64,000 bases of DNA, taken from Myxococcales bacterium. Its GTDB lineage: Bacteria; Myxococcota; Polyangia; Nannocystales; Nannocystaceae. The notes under the pieces were generated by a model. The model was not told where the DNA came from and did no database searches. It saw only the letters and a program-made list of their open reading frames with translations. The position numbers and the translations under genes are program-made. The DNA is taken from positions 62,001 to 126,000 of the forward strand of contig JAEUJW010000036.1 of the NCBI GenBank assembly GCA_016793465.1. The letters are read 5' to 3'. How positions within the stretch are numbered: the first letter of the stretch is position 1; the number at the start of each line of letters is the position of its first letter. This document shows positions 17,222-26,726 of this stretch, piece after piece.

Positions 17222-19018
17222 TCAAGCCTGCGCCTGCGCGGCGAGCTTGCGCTGCAGCCTGGCGACCCGCCGCGGGCACGGCGCCGCCGACGCCCGGGCC
17301 ACCGCCAGGGCCTGCTCGAGATCCCCGACCCTGTGCTCGAGGTGCTTGGCCAGCGCCTCGTGGGCGGTCGGGTCCCCCGGCGCGATCCGACAGACCTCGG
17401 CCCACAGCGCCGGCGCCTCGGTCCCGGGCAGCGCCCCGAAGCGCCGCCGCAGCAGCTCGGCCGCCAGCAGCAGGGCGCGTCGACGCAGGGCCGGCGGCCC
17501 CGGGTGGTCGAGCCAGCTCGCCAGCAGCGCCAGCGCCTGGGCCCGGCGCCCGCAGGCCACGAGCTGCTGGGCCCCGCGGATCGCCCCCTCGAGGTCGGCC
17601 GGCGCCGCGAGCGAGCGCCCGATCGCCGCTCCGAGCGCCGGCAGCGTGACCAGGTCGGCCAGGTTGTGATCGGCCGCCCGATGCATCAGCGCCTGCACCT
17701 CGGGGTCCTCCGGCTTGCGCAGCCAGGCCCAGAACACCGCCGGGATCTCGTGCCCCGCGAGGTCGTGGATCCGCCGCACGCCGAGGCGCGTGCGCTCGAG
17801 CGTCGCCAGCCGGCAGTCGCGCTCGCGGCCCTGCCACAGGCGCCGCGCCGGGTGCAGCAGGTCGACGTGCCCTCGCGCCAAAACGCCCGGATCGAGCCGC
17901 GCCCGTTGCATGCGCATGCGCAGCAGCGGCACGTCGAAGCTCGCCCCGTTGAAGCTCGCCAGCACAGTGCCCGGGCCCGCGAGCGCCGCGATGCGCCCGG
18001 CGACCTCGGCGAGCACCGCCGCCTCGGCCGACAGCCGGGTCAAGATCCACTGCTCGACCTGCAGCCCGTCGCCGACGAACGCCGCCAGCCCGATCATGAA
18101 CGCCAGCGCCCCGGCCCCGCGGTCGAGCGCCGTGGTCTCGACATCGAGGAACACCACCGGCGACTCGCCGTCCGCCGGCGCCGCGAGCGGCGCGAGAGTC
18201 GGCACCAGCCGCCGCCACGCCCCCGCATCCGGCACCTCGACGCGCGCCCCGAGCACCGTCCGCGCCCCGCACGCCAGCGGCCACGCCACCACCCGCCGCA
18301 CCGCCCCGTCGCCCGCCGTGCGCTGCCAACCCTCCGACGCCCCGCCCTCGCGCGCCGGCTCGACCGAAGGCCCGCGCACCTCCGCCGTGAACGCCTCCGA
18401 CGCCCCGCCCTCGCGCGAGCTCCTCACCGGCCCCGCATGCGTCACCAGCGGTCCGCGAACATCCGGCCGCTCCACGAGGTCTCGCCCCGCCGGCATCGCC
18501 GCCGGCGCGACCTCTCGCGGCACCACCGCGGCTACCGGCTCCGCGCGCATCACCTCTCGCGAACCTCGTGCACTCGTCGCTACCGCCGCAGGCGCGACCT
18601 CCCGCGACACTTGTGCACTCACCGCCGCCGCGCTCGCCTGCACGGCCGGCGCCCGTCCCCCCGCGAGTCGCCGCGAGCCCTCGTCCTGCGCCCCCCACTC
18701 ACGCCCCGTCGGCGCCGGCCCTCGCACCGCCCGCCCGCGCACGAACAGCCGATACACCCCGTGCGACCACGCCGGCCCGCGCACCTGCGTCACGTCGATC
18801 GGCTCCGCGACCCCGCCCGTCGCCGCCGCAGCCGCTTCAGGCACCCCCGCAGCCGCCTCGGGAACCGCCGTCGCAGCCGCCTCGGGCGCCGTCGCAGCCG
18901 CCTCCTCCGCGTCCATCGCCCCGCGCTCCCACGCCTGCGCCCGCGCCCCGAACTCCCAGCCCTGCTCCGCCCCCTGGCGCAGCCCCGCGTGCATCGCCAT
19001 GCGCGCCGCCAGCCTCAC
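17222..19018 (-). CDS. mrfB: RNase H-like 3'-5' exonuclease MrfB/YprB
   Basis: About 598 residues from a GTG at 19018 that overlaps the helicase stop (GTGA). A low-complexity Ala/Pro/Glu/Gly linker with repeats covers about 35-245. The DEDD exonuclease domain starts at LDVETT (Asp292, Glu294), continues with ASFNGASFDVPLL and DLLHPARR, and ends near HNLADL. A helical/TPR-like C-terminus follows. In Bacillus subtilis YprB (MrfB) works with the helicase YprA (MrfA) in mitomycin-lesion repair. The adjacent, overlapping helicase here supports that assignment. The long repetitive linker is not part of the core family. Confidence 0.82.
   Translation of the reverse strand: MRLAARMAMHAGLRQGAEQGWEFGARAQAWERGAMDAEEAAATAPEAAATAVPEAAAGVPEAAAAATGGVAEPIDVTQVRGPAWSHGVYRLFVRGRAVRGPAPTGREWGAQDEGSRRLAGGRAPAVQASAAAVSAQVSREVAPAAVATSARGSREVMRAEPVAAVVPREVAPAAMPAGRDLVERPDVRGPLVTHAGPVRSSREGGASEAFTAEVRGPSVEPAREGGASEGWQRTAGDGAVRRVVAWPLACGARTVLGARVEVPDAGAWRRLVPTLAPLAAPADGESPVVFLDVETTALDRGAGALAFMIGLAAFVGDGLQVEQWILTRLSAEAAVLAEVAGRIAALAGPGTVLASFNGASFDVPLLRMRMQRARLDPGVLARGHVDLLHPARRLWQGRERDCRLATLERTRLGVRRIHDLAGHEIPAVFWAWLRKPEDPEVQALMHRAADHNLADLVTLPALGAAIGRSLAAPADLEGAIRGAQQLVACGRRAQALALLASWLDHPGPPALRRRALLLAAELLRRRFGALPGTEAPALWAEVCRIAPGDPTAHEALAKHLEHRVGDLEQALAVARASAAPCPRRVARLQRKLAAQAQA
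18827..18912 (-). repeat. Near-tandem 21/24-bp repeats in mrfB linker
   Basis: Four copies of a CGCAGCCGC(C/T)TC unit begin at 18827, 18848, 18872 and 18893. They encode PEAAA-type repeats of a flexible linker. A second pair, a 24-bp direct repeat with period 63, begins at 18331 and 18394 and encodes REGGASE. Confidence 0.6.
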
Positions 19019-21699
19019 GACGACGCCTCCCGCAGCGCCCGCAGCACGTTCAGCGCATCGGCCCGCACGCTCACCCCCGACCGCGGCACCGGCGGCGCCA
19101 GCTGCGGCGCCGCCGGGGCCCGCGCCATCGTCCGCATGCGCCCGAGCAGGCTGCCCGGCGCCGCCTCCACCGGTTCGTCCCGCACCGCCTCCGCCCGCGT
19201 CTCCGCGCCCGGCACCCGCGCCACACCGATGCACGTCGGGCACCCGCCGCGACACGAGCAGCCCTCGATCACCCGGATCACCTGCTCGAACAGCCGCCCC
19301 GCCAGCGCGTGCGCCTGCGTGGCCAGCCCCGCCCCGCCGGGCATGTTGTCGTAAAGGAAGATGCAGGGCGCCGCGCTGGCCTGGGCCAGCACCTCCTGGC
19401 TGACCCGCCCGCGCCCCCCGACCACCGGCGCCCACTGCCCCGCGGCCCCGCGCGCCGGGCTCGCCGCCACCGCGTGCCCGAGGTCGTGCACGTCGCACAT
19501 CAGCAGCATCGCCGCCGAGTGGTGCAGCGCGTGCCCGACCGCCAGCGCTGCCGCGGCCCGCCGCCCCGGATCCACCAGCACCGTCAGCACGCCGGCCGGC
19601 AGCGTCCAGTAGGCCGCGACCGTGTGCAGCTCGAGGTCCGGCAGGTTGATCGGCCCGAACCCCACGTTCTCGTGGCTACGAAATCTCAATTTCTTGAAGC
19701 CCGGCACCGCCCGCACCAGGTGCGCGTACCCGAGGCCCCGCCCCTGACGATCGTCGACGTCGATCGGCGACACCACCCGCACCTTCAGCTGACACACCGC
19801 CTCGGTGTAGTAGTTGGCCTGGACCGCCCGCACGAAGGCCTTGCGGTTGGGCCAGTCGAGCCGCACGACCTCGTAGGTCTCGCCCTCGATCGGGTAGATC
19901 GCCCCCGGGTGCAGGTACAGCGGCCCGTCCTCGAAGTCGACCTCCGCCAGCACGCGCCCGTCGCTCGCCAGCCCCGGCGCGTCCTCCAGCACCGTGAAGT
20001 TCTCCTCGAGCGTGCTCCGCAGGTCGACCTTGTCCGCCGGGAACGACTCGCCGATCGCGTAGTACCGCGGCGTGCCGTCGGGGTCGACCTCGCGGTGCAG
20101 CACGCCCGACTGCGCCAGGTCGGCCAGCGCGGGCCCGAGCTCCGCCGCCGCGATCCCGGCGATCCCGTCGGCCGTCAGCGGCAGCTCGTACGCCGCGCAC
20201 CTCAAATGCGGGATCAACAACTCAGGATTGTCCGGGTCGACCCGCGCGTGCTCCGGCGGCTCGTCGAACAAGAACCCCGGGTCCGCCGCGATGCACTGGT
20301 CGAGCGGGTCGCTCGACAGCACCATCGCCGTCAGCGCCGGCGCCTGCCGCCGCCCCGCCCGCCCCGAGCGCTGCAGCGTGGCCGCCCGCGTGCCCGGATA
20401 ACCGGCCAGCACCACCGCGTCGAGCCCGCCGATGTCCATGCCGAGCTCGAGCGCGTTGGTGGTCGCCACCACCTGCGCCTCGCCCGACTGCAGCGCCTGC
20501 TCGACCGCCCGCCGGTGCTCCGGCAGGTAACCCCCGCGATAGCCGCGGATCCGCTTCTCCGCCCGCGCCAGCGCCAGCGGGTCGAGCCCGCTCGCCTGCC
20601 CCGGCGCCACCCCGGCCTCGTCCTCCCGCAGGTAGCGCGTCAGCAGCTCGACCGCCTTGCGCGTGCGACAAAACGCCAGCGTCGCCACCTGCGCCCGGCG
20701 AAACGCCGTCGTCACCGCCCGCGTCACTTTTAAATAGTCGCGCCGCACCCCGGTCAGCGGGTCGACCACCGCCGGGTTGAGCACCACGAACGTCCGCTTG
20801 CCCGCCGGCGCGGTGTCGCGGTCGACCAGGTGGAACCCCGGGCGCCCGGTCAGCGTCTCCGCCAGCTCGCGCGGGTTGGCGATCGTCGCCGAGCACGCGA
20901 CCACCGTCGGCCGCGCCCCGTGGTAGGCGCACACCCGCCACAGCCGCCGCAGCACGTTGGCCACGTGGCTGCCGAACACCCCGCGGTAGGTGTGCAGCTC
21001 GTCGATCACCACGAATTTTAAATTCCCGAGGAACTCGCCCCAGCGGTCGTGGTGCGGCAGCACCCCGCGGTGCAGCATGTCCGGGTTGGTCGCGACCACG
21101 TGCGCCCGCGCCCGCGCCGCCCGGCGCTCGTCCGGCGGCGTATCCCCGTCGTAGGCCCCGCTGCCGACCAGCCCCGCCAGCTCCTGCGACACCAGCTCGC
21201 GCATCCCGCGGACCTGGTCGCGCGCCAGCGCCTTGGTCGGGAACAGCAGCAGCGCCCGCGACCGCGGGTCCGCCAGCGCCGCCTCGACGATCGGCACCTG
21301 GAAGCACAGCGACTTGCCCGAGGCCGTGGCCGTCGCCAGCACGGTGTCCTGCCCGCGTCCGACCGCCGCCAGCGCCTCGGCCTGGTGCGCGTAGGGCCTT
21401 ACGACCCCACGCCGCCCGAGCGCCGCCGCCAGCCGCGGATCGATCGCCGTCGGCCAGTCCGCGAGCTCGCCGGCGCGGGCCGGCACGCGGTGCACCGCGG
21501 CGACCTCGACCGCTCCGTCGACCCCGGCGAGCAGCTCGGCCTCGACGGCGTCGAGCCGGCGATCCGTCCCCGGATCCTCCGGCCCCGACGCCCCGGAAAA
21601 AAGAACATCAGGCTTCCCCGCGGCGGGAGAGGCACGCTCGACGGCCTCTGGGTGAAGGAGGGAGCGCGCGCGGGGAAAGCCTGATGAGTGCTCTAGCAT
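19015..21699 (-). CDS. mrfA: DEAH-like repair helicase MrfA/YprA with C-terminal Cys cluster
   Basis: An 894-residue superfamily 2 helicase. Walker A-type ATASGKS is at 124-130, DELH at 223-226, and a SAT motif (ACSATIANP) and helicase C-domain motifs including an RSGRAGRR-like segment follow. The C-terminal region resembles DUF1998 and ends in a four-Cys set (Cys814, 816, 820, 823) like the zinc-binding set of B. subtilis MrfA. It should translocate on DNA and pair with the downstream MrfB nuclease, with which it overlaps by 4 bp. AT-rich codon islets lie at 19681, 20728 and 21012. Confidence 0.88.
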   Translation of the reverse strand: MLEHSSGFPRARSLLHPEAVERASPAAGKPDVLFSGASGPEDPGTDRRLDAVEAELLAGVDGAVEVAAVHRVPARAGELADWPTAIDPRLAAALGRRGVVRPYAHQAEALAAVGRGQDTVLATATASGKSLCFQVPIVEAALADPRSRALLLFPTKALARDQVRGMRELVSQELAGLVGSGAYDGDTPPDERRAARARAHVVATNPDMLHRGVLPHHDRWGEFLGNLKFVVIDELHTYRGVFGSHVANVLRRLWRVCAYHGARPTVVACSATIANPRELAETLTGRPGFHLVDRDTAPAGKRTFVVLNPAVVDPLTGVRRDYLKVTRAVTTAFRRAQVATLAFCRTRKAVELLTRYLREDEAGVAPGQASGLDPLALARAEKRIRGYRGGYLPEHRRAVEQALQSGEAQVVATTNALELGMDIGGLDAVVLAGYPGTRAATLQRSGRAGRRQAPALTAMVLSSDPLDQCIAADPGFLFDEPPEHARVDPDNPELLIPHLRCAAYELPLTADGIAGIAAAELGPALADLAQSGVLHREVDPDGTPRYYAIGESFPADKVDLRSTLEENFTVLEDAPGLASDGRVLAEVDFEDGPLYLHPGAIYPIEGETYEVVRLDWPNRKAFVRAVQANYYTEAVCQLKVRVVSPIDVDDRQGRGLGYAHLVRAVPGFKKLRFRSHENVGFGPINLPDLELHTVAAYWTLPAGVLTVLVDPGRRAAAALAVGHALHHSAAMLLMCDVHDLGHAVAASPARGAAGQWAPVVGGRGRVSQEVLAQASAAPCIFLYDNMPGGAGLATQAHALAGRLFEQVIRVIEGCSCRGGCPTCIGVARVPGAETRAEAVRDEPVEAAPGSLLGRMRTMARAPAAPQLAPPVPRSGVSVRADALNVLRALREASS

Positions 21700-21955
21700 C
21701 GTTGCCCGTGGCCGTTTCTACTGAACACTTGGATGGCAAGTACACCCGTCCAGTGCGCACGTCAAGAACGTTGCAACGGCATCAAAGCCCCGGCAGACGC
21801 CCCGTATTCCCCGCCGTACGGGCTTTCGCTCGCGGTCTGCGGGCGCCCCGGCGGGCCCACGCGTCCACCGCGCGGGCCACGAAGTGATCGTCCCGAGGGA
21901 GGTGACCTCCCCGGTCGTCACTCCGCGGCGAACGCGCTGGCCGGCCTCCGGCGGC

Positions 21956-23839
21956 TCACAGGTGGTCGAGGTCGAGGCCGCCGACGGCCCAGTACGACCC
22001 GAAGTCCTGGATCCCGTACACGCTGATGCCGACGCGGTCGCTGGCCTCGATGGTGTGGTTGCCGTCCCCGGCGTTCGACAGCTGGACGTGGGCCACCGAG
22101 TACTCGGTCTGCGGGATCTTGACGAACCCCGCCACCGGCACCCCGTCGACCGCGACCATGGTGCCGCTCTTCAGGATGATGTCGACGAAGTTGACGGTCC
22201 ACGAGGTCGGCGCGTGGAACAGATAGTCCTCGCGGTACTGCTCGGTCGCCACCGCCAGCAGCATCGACGGGTCCTGCTGGCCGAAGCCGCCGCCCTGGCC
22301 GACCATGTACTGCGAGACCAGGATCTTCTTGTCCGCCGCGACCTTGAACTTGGCGGTGGTCGAGACCAGCTCGACGAAGTCGCCGGCCTTGGCCAGGTTG
22401 GTCGGCGCGCCCTGGTCCGGGGTGAAGGTCAGGGTCGTGTCGTCGGCGCTGGCGATCACCCGCACCACCTGGCCGTGGTCCTTCATCGCGTCCGGCGACT
22501 GCACCGGCGGCACCACCAGGTACTCCTGGGCCAGCGCCTCGAGCGGGAACATGGCCTCCTCGAGGTGGTCGCACAGCTGCACATTGCCCGGCACCTGCGT
22601 GCACTTGTGGCCGGCGATCACCTGCACCGGCCCGTCCGCCGCCACCCGCGTGCCGGTCAGGTCGCCCCCGGCCGCCGTCATCACCTCGAGCACGTCGCCC
22701 GCCTGCAGCACCACCTGCCCGGTCCCGTCCGCCGCCACCCCGCCGCCGGCCTGGACCTTGCCGCCGGTCGCCGACGGCGACAGCGTCACCGTGGTGTCGT
22801 CCCGCGCCGCGACCACCGCATAAAACCCCGGGTACTGGTTGGTGGCCGCGTGACCGTACGAGGCCACCACGTAGTCGCCCGTCCACGCGTTGACCGGCAG
22901 CAGCAGCGAGGTGTCGTTGCTCGCGTCGGCGTACAGCAGGTTGTACTGGTACACCGTCACCGGCTGGTTCGAGCGCAGGCGGTAGGCCCCGTCCTCGACC
23001 AGCGCCGTCGGCCCCAGCCCCTTGGTCAGCGCCGGCACCCACGGCAGCGACTGCGTGGCCACGCTGCCCGGCGGCACCACGAACTCCTTGACCACGTTGG
23101 CCCCGCGCGTCACCGTGACCTTGGCCTCGCTCATGGTCGTGTTGGCGACCACCGCCGCGAAGATCTTGGTCCCGCTATTGTACGAGTCGTGCTGCAGCGT
23201 CACCGTCGGCCAGTAGTCGCAGCCGATGTACGACAGCTGCAGGTTCTCGAGCGCGCACACCCCGTCGCACAGCCCGACCTGCGGGTTGCACGACACGCCC
23301 TGGACCGCGTCGCAGGCCTCGTGCACGCCCCACGTCAGCCCGTCGTCGGCGCACTGCATCGAGACCTCGCCCTCGCACTTGTACTCGCCCGGGTTGCACA
23401 GCAGGCAGCCGACCCCGTCGACGCACGGCCCCTCGCACGCCTCGCCGTCGCCGTGCCCGCCCATGCCGTCGCAGACCTTGGCCTCGCCGTCGACGCACTC
23501 GATCGTGCCCATCGGGCACACCGGCTCGCTGGTGCCCGTGCTCGACGCGTCGCCCGTGGTCGTGGTCGTCGTCATGCCCTCGGTGACGGTCACCTGGGCC
23601 GTGGTGTCGGTCCCCGAGGTGGTCGTGGTCGCGCCCTCGGTCTCGCCGACGGTCCCGGAGATCCCCGAGGTCCCGCTGGTCGGCGGCTCACCCGAGGTCG
23701 GCACCTCCGCCGTCGTCCCCGTCGTCCCCGACACCGTCGTCACCCCCCCCGTCGACGACTCGTCCATCCCCGCCGGCGGTCCGCCGTTCCCACAGGCAGC
23801 GACCGCCAATACGACGCAATTCAAGGTCAAGCGAGCCAT
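21956..23839 (-). CDS. IgGFc-binding-type surface lipoprotein
   Basis: A 627-residue protein with a lipobox Cys16 (LAVAAC) and a Thr/Ser/Gly/Glu linker to about residue 105. A Cys-rich segment (about 108-200, CVDG/CEGP-type) follows. The remaining about 420 residues are beta-rich and resemble the IgGFc-binding N-terminal domain found in many myxobacterial lipoproteins (patterns such as VYQYNLL, VVPPVQS and SQYMVGQ). It is probably displayed at the cell surface; the ligand is unknown. The 256-bp gap to the helicase start (21700-21955) has no credible gene. Confidence 0.8.
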   Translation of the reverse strand: MARLTLNCVVLAVAACGNGGPPAGMDESSTGGVTTVSGTTGTTAEVPTSGEPPTSGTSGISGTVGETEGATTTTSGTDTTAQVTVTEGMTTTTTTGDASSTGTSEPVCPMGTIECVDGEAKVCDGMGGHGDGEACEGPCVDGVGCLLCNPGEYKCEGEVSMQCADDGLTWGVHEACDAVQGVSCNPQVGLCDGVCALENLQLSYIGCDYWPTVTLQHDSYNSGTKIFAAVVANTTMSEAKVTVTRGANVVKEFVVPPGSVATQSLPWVPALTKGLGPTALVEDGAYRLRSNQPVTVYQYNLLYADASNDTSLLLPVNAWTGDYVVASYGHAATNQYPGFYAVVAARDDTTVTLSPSATGGKVQAGGGVAADGTGQVVLQAGDVLEVMTAAGGDLTGTRVAADGPVQVIAGHKCTQVPGNVQLCDHLEEAMFPLEALAQEYLVVPPVQSPDAMKDHGQVVRVIASADDTTLTFTPDQGAPTNLAKAGDFVELVSTTAKFKVAADKKILVSQYMVGQGGGFGQQDPSMLLAVATEQYREDYLFHAPTSWTVNFVDIILKSGTMVAVDGVPVAGFVKIPQTEYSVAHVQLSNAGDGNHTIEASDRVGISVYGIQDFGSYWAVGGLDLDHL

Positions 23840-23894
23840 GGCGGCGACTCTAACACGCGGCTCCAGGACCCGAAACCCGCCCTAAACCTCGTGC

Positions 23895-23942
23895 TTGCAC
23901 GCGCGTACAAAATTCACTGGATCCGGTTGTACGTTTGTGCAA
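23895..23942 (+). promoter_or_regulatory. Two TetR-type operator dyads
   Basis: TTGCACGCGCGTACAA (23895-23910) and TTGTACGTTTGTGCAA (23927-23942) share the form TTGYAC-N4-GTRCAA and are inverted relative to each other, centres 32 bp apart. They stand 22-70 bp upstream of the TetR-family ATG at 23965 and in the divergent interval to the lipoprotein gene. Autoregulation by that protein is the natural reading. Confidence 0.7.
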
Positions 23943-23964
23943 AAAACACCTGGTTCCTCCGGCG

Positions 23965-24612
23965 ATGACAACCTCCGAGCAACGTCCCCTCGATGGCCGC
24001 GAAGAACGCGGCGACCGGACCGCCCAGGCCCTCCTCCTCGCCGGTCGCTCCGCCTTCAGCGCGGTCGGCTACGCCGCGGCGTCGGTGCGGGACATCGCCC
24101 GCGCCGCCGGCGTCAACCCGGCCCTGGTCCGCTACCACTTCGGCTCGAAGGAGGGCCTCTATCGTCAGGTCATCGACGCGGCGATGTCGGGCCTGCGCGA
24201 GCGCCTGCTCGCCGCCTTCCACTCGTCCGGCACCCCGCGCGAGCGGATCCATCGGGTCATCGGCGCCTACCTCGAGCACCTCGCGCAGGAGCGCGACTTC
24301 CCGCGCCTGATCCAGCGCGCCCTCCTCAACAACGACCCCCACCTGCGGCGCGTCGCCAACGAGTACCTCCACCCGCTCGTCGACACCCTGCGCCCGTTCG
24401 TCGGCCGCCGCAGCACCACCCCGCTCGGCAACCTCGAGGAGATCATCGTGTCGGTGTTCGGCGCCATCATCGCCCCGTTCCTTTACGAGCCGCTGCTCGC
24501 CGACCTGTTCCGCCGCGACGTGCTCTCGCCCGCCGCCCTCAAACGCCGCCGCCGCCACATCGAGGCGCTGGTCGAGCTCACCCTCGCCCAGCTGCTCCAC
24601 AGCGAGACCTGA
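23965..24612 (+). CDS. TetR/AcrR-family transcriptional regulator
   Basis: A 215-residue protein. The N-terminal helix-turn-helix (about 37-58, VRDIARAAGVNPALVRYHF) is typical TetR, and the rest is a helical ligand domain. An upstream in-frame GTG at 23935 falls inside the operator dyad, so ATG 23965 is preferred. It lies 48 bp upstream of the flavin oxidoreductase gene in the same direction, which suggests it controls that enzyme as well as itself. The effector is unknown. Confidence 0.88.
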   Translation: MTTSEQRPLDGREERGDRTAQALLLAGRSAFSAVGYAAASVRDIARAAGVNPALVRYHFGSKEGLYRQVIDAAMSGLRERLLAAFHSSGTPRERIHRVIGAYLEHLAQERDFPRLIQRALLNNDPHLRRVANEYLHPLVDTLRPFVGRRSTTPLGNLEEIIVSVFGAIIAPFLYEPLLADLFRRDVLSPAALKRRRRHIEALVELTLAQLLHSET

Positions 24613-24660
24613 AGACCCCCGCCCGCCCCGCCCCACCCCTCACCGCCCGAAGCCCAGCCC

Positions 24661-25974
24661 ATGTCCGCCCGCCTCACCGACCCGATCCAGATCGGCAGCA
24701 TCGCCCTCCCCAACCGCCTCTACCGCGCCCCGGTGCTCGAGGGAGCCGGCAGCGCGCCCGACCCGGCGTCCGTCTACGCCGCTCACTTCGTGCCCAACGT
24801 CGAGGCCGGCCTCGGACTCGTGATTCAGGGCAACACCGTCGTGCTGCCCGAGGGCCGCACCTCGCCCGGCATGTCGACCATCGGCGAGCGCGAGCGCATG
24901 CTCGCCCTGGCCCCGCTGACCCGCGCCGTCCACGACGCCGGCGGCAAGATCGTCATCCAGCTCGGCCACGGCGGCATGTTCGCGCTCGAGGGCTGGCACA
25001 CCACCTACGCCCCCGGCCGCTCCGCCCCGCCGCTGGCCCCCAGCCGCCCGCCGCTGTGGCTGCGCCTCGCCAACCCCGTCGAGACCCGCGTGCTCACCAC
25101 CCGCGAGATCGAGGCCCTGGTCGAGCGCTTCGGCATCGTCGCCAGCTGGGCCCGCGAGGCCGGCTACGACGGCGTCCAGCTCGCCGGCAGCAACGCCAAG
25201 CTGCTCCACCAGTTCCTGTCGCCGTTCTACAACCGCCGCACCGACCGCTACGGCGGCGACACCCTCGGCCGCACCACCTTCATCCGCGAGGTCCGCGAGG
25301 CCATCGCGCGCGAGGCGGGCGCCGACTACCCCGTCCTCCTCAAGTACACCGCCCTGGAATACACCCCGTTCGGCAAGGCCCTCACCCTCGAGGACGGCGT
25401 CACCATCGCCCGCGTCGCCGCCGAGGCCGGCTTCGCCGCGCTCACCCCGGTCGCCGCCGACGTTTTGCCCAACACCTCGATCTGCCGCGGCGAGTTCCCG
25501 GGCCCCAGCTTCGACAACCCCGGCATGCGCCGGCGTCTGCTCGCGGCCACCGGCACCCGCTACCGCTCGGTCCTCATCCACGCCGGCATGTGGCTGGCCG
25601 CGCGCAAGTACCCGTTCGCCCCGGTGTGGAACCGCGAGGTGTTCCGCGCCGTCAAGCGCGCCGTCGACATCCCCGTGTTCGCGGTCGGCGGCATCCGCAC
25701 CCCGCTCGAGGCCGCCGAGATCCTGCGCGCCGGCGACGCCGACATGATCGGCATCGGTCGCCCGTTCTACGCCGAGCCCGCGCTGGCCCGCCGCTTCCTC
25801 ACCGAGTCCGCCCTGCCGATGGGCGCCAAGGCCGCCTGCGAGAGCTGCAACCGCTGCATCGTCCCGCAGATGCTCGGCATGCCCGGCGTCTGCTACAACC
25901 CCGCGATCCACAAGATCCGCCCGCGCGACCCCTCCGGCCGCCCCGCGCCCGCCCGCACCCGCAAGGTCGCGTGA
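24661..25974 (+). CDS. NADH:flavin oxidoreductase, old-yellow-enzyme family
   Basis: A 437-residue FMN TIM-barrel. OYE features include an N-terminal LPNRLYRAPV, a QLGHGG segment, an RTDRYGGDT motif and a C-terminal phosphate-binding part (FAVGGIRTP, IGIGRPF). A CESCNRC...C cluster near residue 393 resembles the 4Fe-4S ligands of 2,4-dienoyl-CoA reductases, but the second FAD/NAD(P)H domain of those enzymes is missing. Expected role: ene-reduction of electrophilic alkenes. It follows the TetR gene. The 3' end, including the stop, lies inside a 61-bp tandem duplication. Confidence 0.87.
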   Translation: MSARLTDPIQIGSIALPNRLYRAPVLEGAGSAPDPASVYAAHFVPNVEAGLGLVIQGNTVVLPEGRTSPGMSTIGERERMLALAPLTRAVHDAGGKIVIQLGHGGMFALEGWHTTYAPGRSAPPLAPSRPPLWLRLANPVETRVLTTREIEALVERFGIVASWAREAGYDGVQLAGSNAKLLHQFLSPFYNRRTDRYGGDTLGRTTFIREVREAIAREAGADYPVLLKYTALEYTPFGKALTLEDGVTIARVAAEAGFAALTPVAADVLPNTSICRGEFPGPSFDNPGMRRRLLAATGTRYRSVLIHAGMWLAARKYPFAPVWNREVFRAVKRAVDIPVFAVGGIRTPLEAAEILRAGDADMIGIGRPFYAEPALARRFLTESALPMGAKAACESCNRCIVPQMLGMPGVCYNPAIHKIRPRDPSGRPAPARTRKVA

Positions 25975-26037
25975 CCTCCGCCCGCGCGACCCCTCCGGCC
26001 GCCTCGCGCCCGCCCGCACCCGCAAGGTCGCGTGACC
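25916..26037. repeat. 61-bp tandem duplication at the reductase 3' end
   Basis: Copies 25916-25976 and 25977-26037 are identical except for one base (CCCCGC versus CCTCGC). The first copy holds the last codons and TGA of the reductase; the second lies downstream and is not translated in that frame. A recent slippage or unequal-exchange event is likely. Confidence 0.9.
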
Positions 26038-26210
26038 GCGAGTTCTTGGACGGTTGAATGGGTGCTCGGCGGCCCTCGCCTCCGCCACGAGGTCGCAACC
26101 TCGACGCGCTCGCACGACCTGACGTGACCACGGCGGCCACGTCGATGACGCGCGCGCGTCGACGAGCCCGCGCGCGCCCCTGCCCGCGTCGCCCGTGGCA
26201 TGCTGGGCGC

Positions 26211-26726
26211 GTGCGTCGTCCGGTCCTGCTGCTCGCGCTCGTCGCCTGCGCTGTGCGGCCCGCCGCCACGACCGCGGCGCACGCGGCCGACGGCGACGGC
26301 GAGCGCACAGAACCTGCGGTGGTCGATCGGCGCGCCAGTGACGCCGGAGCAGCGACACGTCAGCCGGACCCCGCCGCACCGGCCCGCCCCGCGTCCGCCG
26401 AAGTCACCGCGCAGCCCGAGCCCGCCCCTGTCGAGCCCGTCGCCGCCGCGGCCGAGCCGCCGCCCGAACCTTGCCGGAGCATCGAACGCGGCGAGCCCGC
26501 GCCGCGCCACCCGGAGCTCGGCAAGACCCTCGCCGAGCTGGTCGACAGCGGCGCCGCCGTGATCTGCGGCCACGACCGCCTGTGGCAGCTCCGCCGCGGC
26601 ACCCTCTGCGGAGACCTCGCCAGCTTCCACGACGAGCTCACGGTCGAGGTGCGCGCCGGCAAGGTCCACCGCGTGTGGCAGCGCCGCGTCCACAACGCCG
26701 CTTTCTGCGGCGGTTTCGACCGTTGA
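26211..26726 (+). CDS. Small lipoprotein, unknown function
   Basis: A 171-residue protein from GTG 26211, chosen because it places MRRPVLLLALVAC as a signal with lipobox Cys13. An Ala/Pro/Glu-rich linker (about 20-88) precedes a compact C-terminal domain with four Cys (about 90-171, ending in AFCGGFDR). No recognised family. It is likely periplasmic or surface-exposed. Confidence 0.65.
   Translation: MRRPVLLLALVACAVRPAATTAAHAADGDGERTEPAVVDRRASDAGAATRQPDPAAPARPASAEVTAQPEPAPVEPVAAAAEPPPEPCRSIERGEPAPRHPELGKTLAELVDSGAAVICGHDRLWQLRRGTLCGDLASFHDELTVEVRAGKVHRVWQRRVHNAAFCGGFDR

Noticed and set aside
21684..21921. Short frames of about 67 codons on both strands upstream of the helicase
   Set aside because: No ribosome site, no conserved pattern and atypical composition; the gap is more likely just a promoter region.
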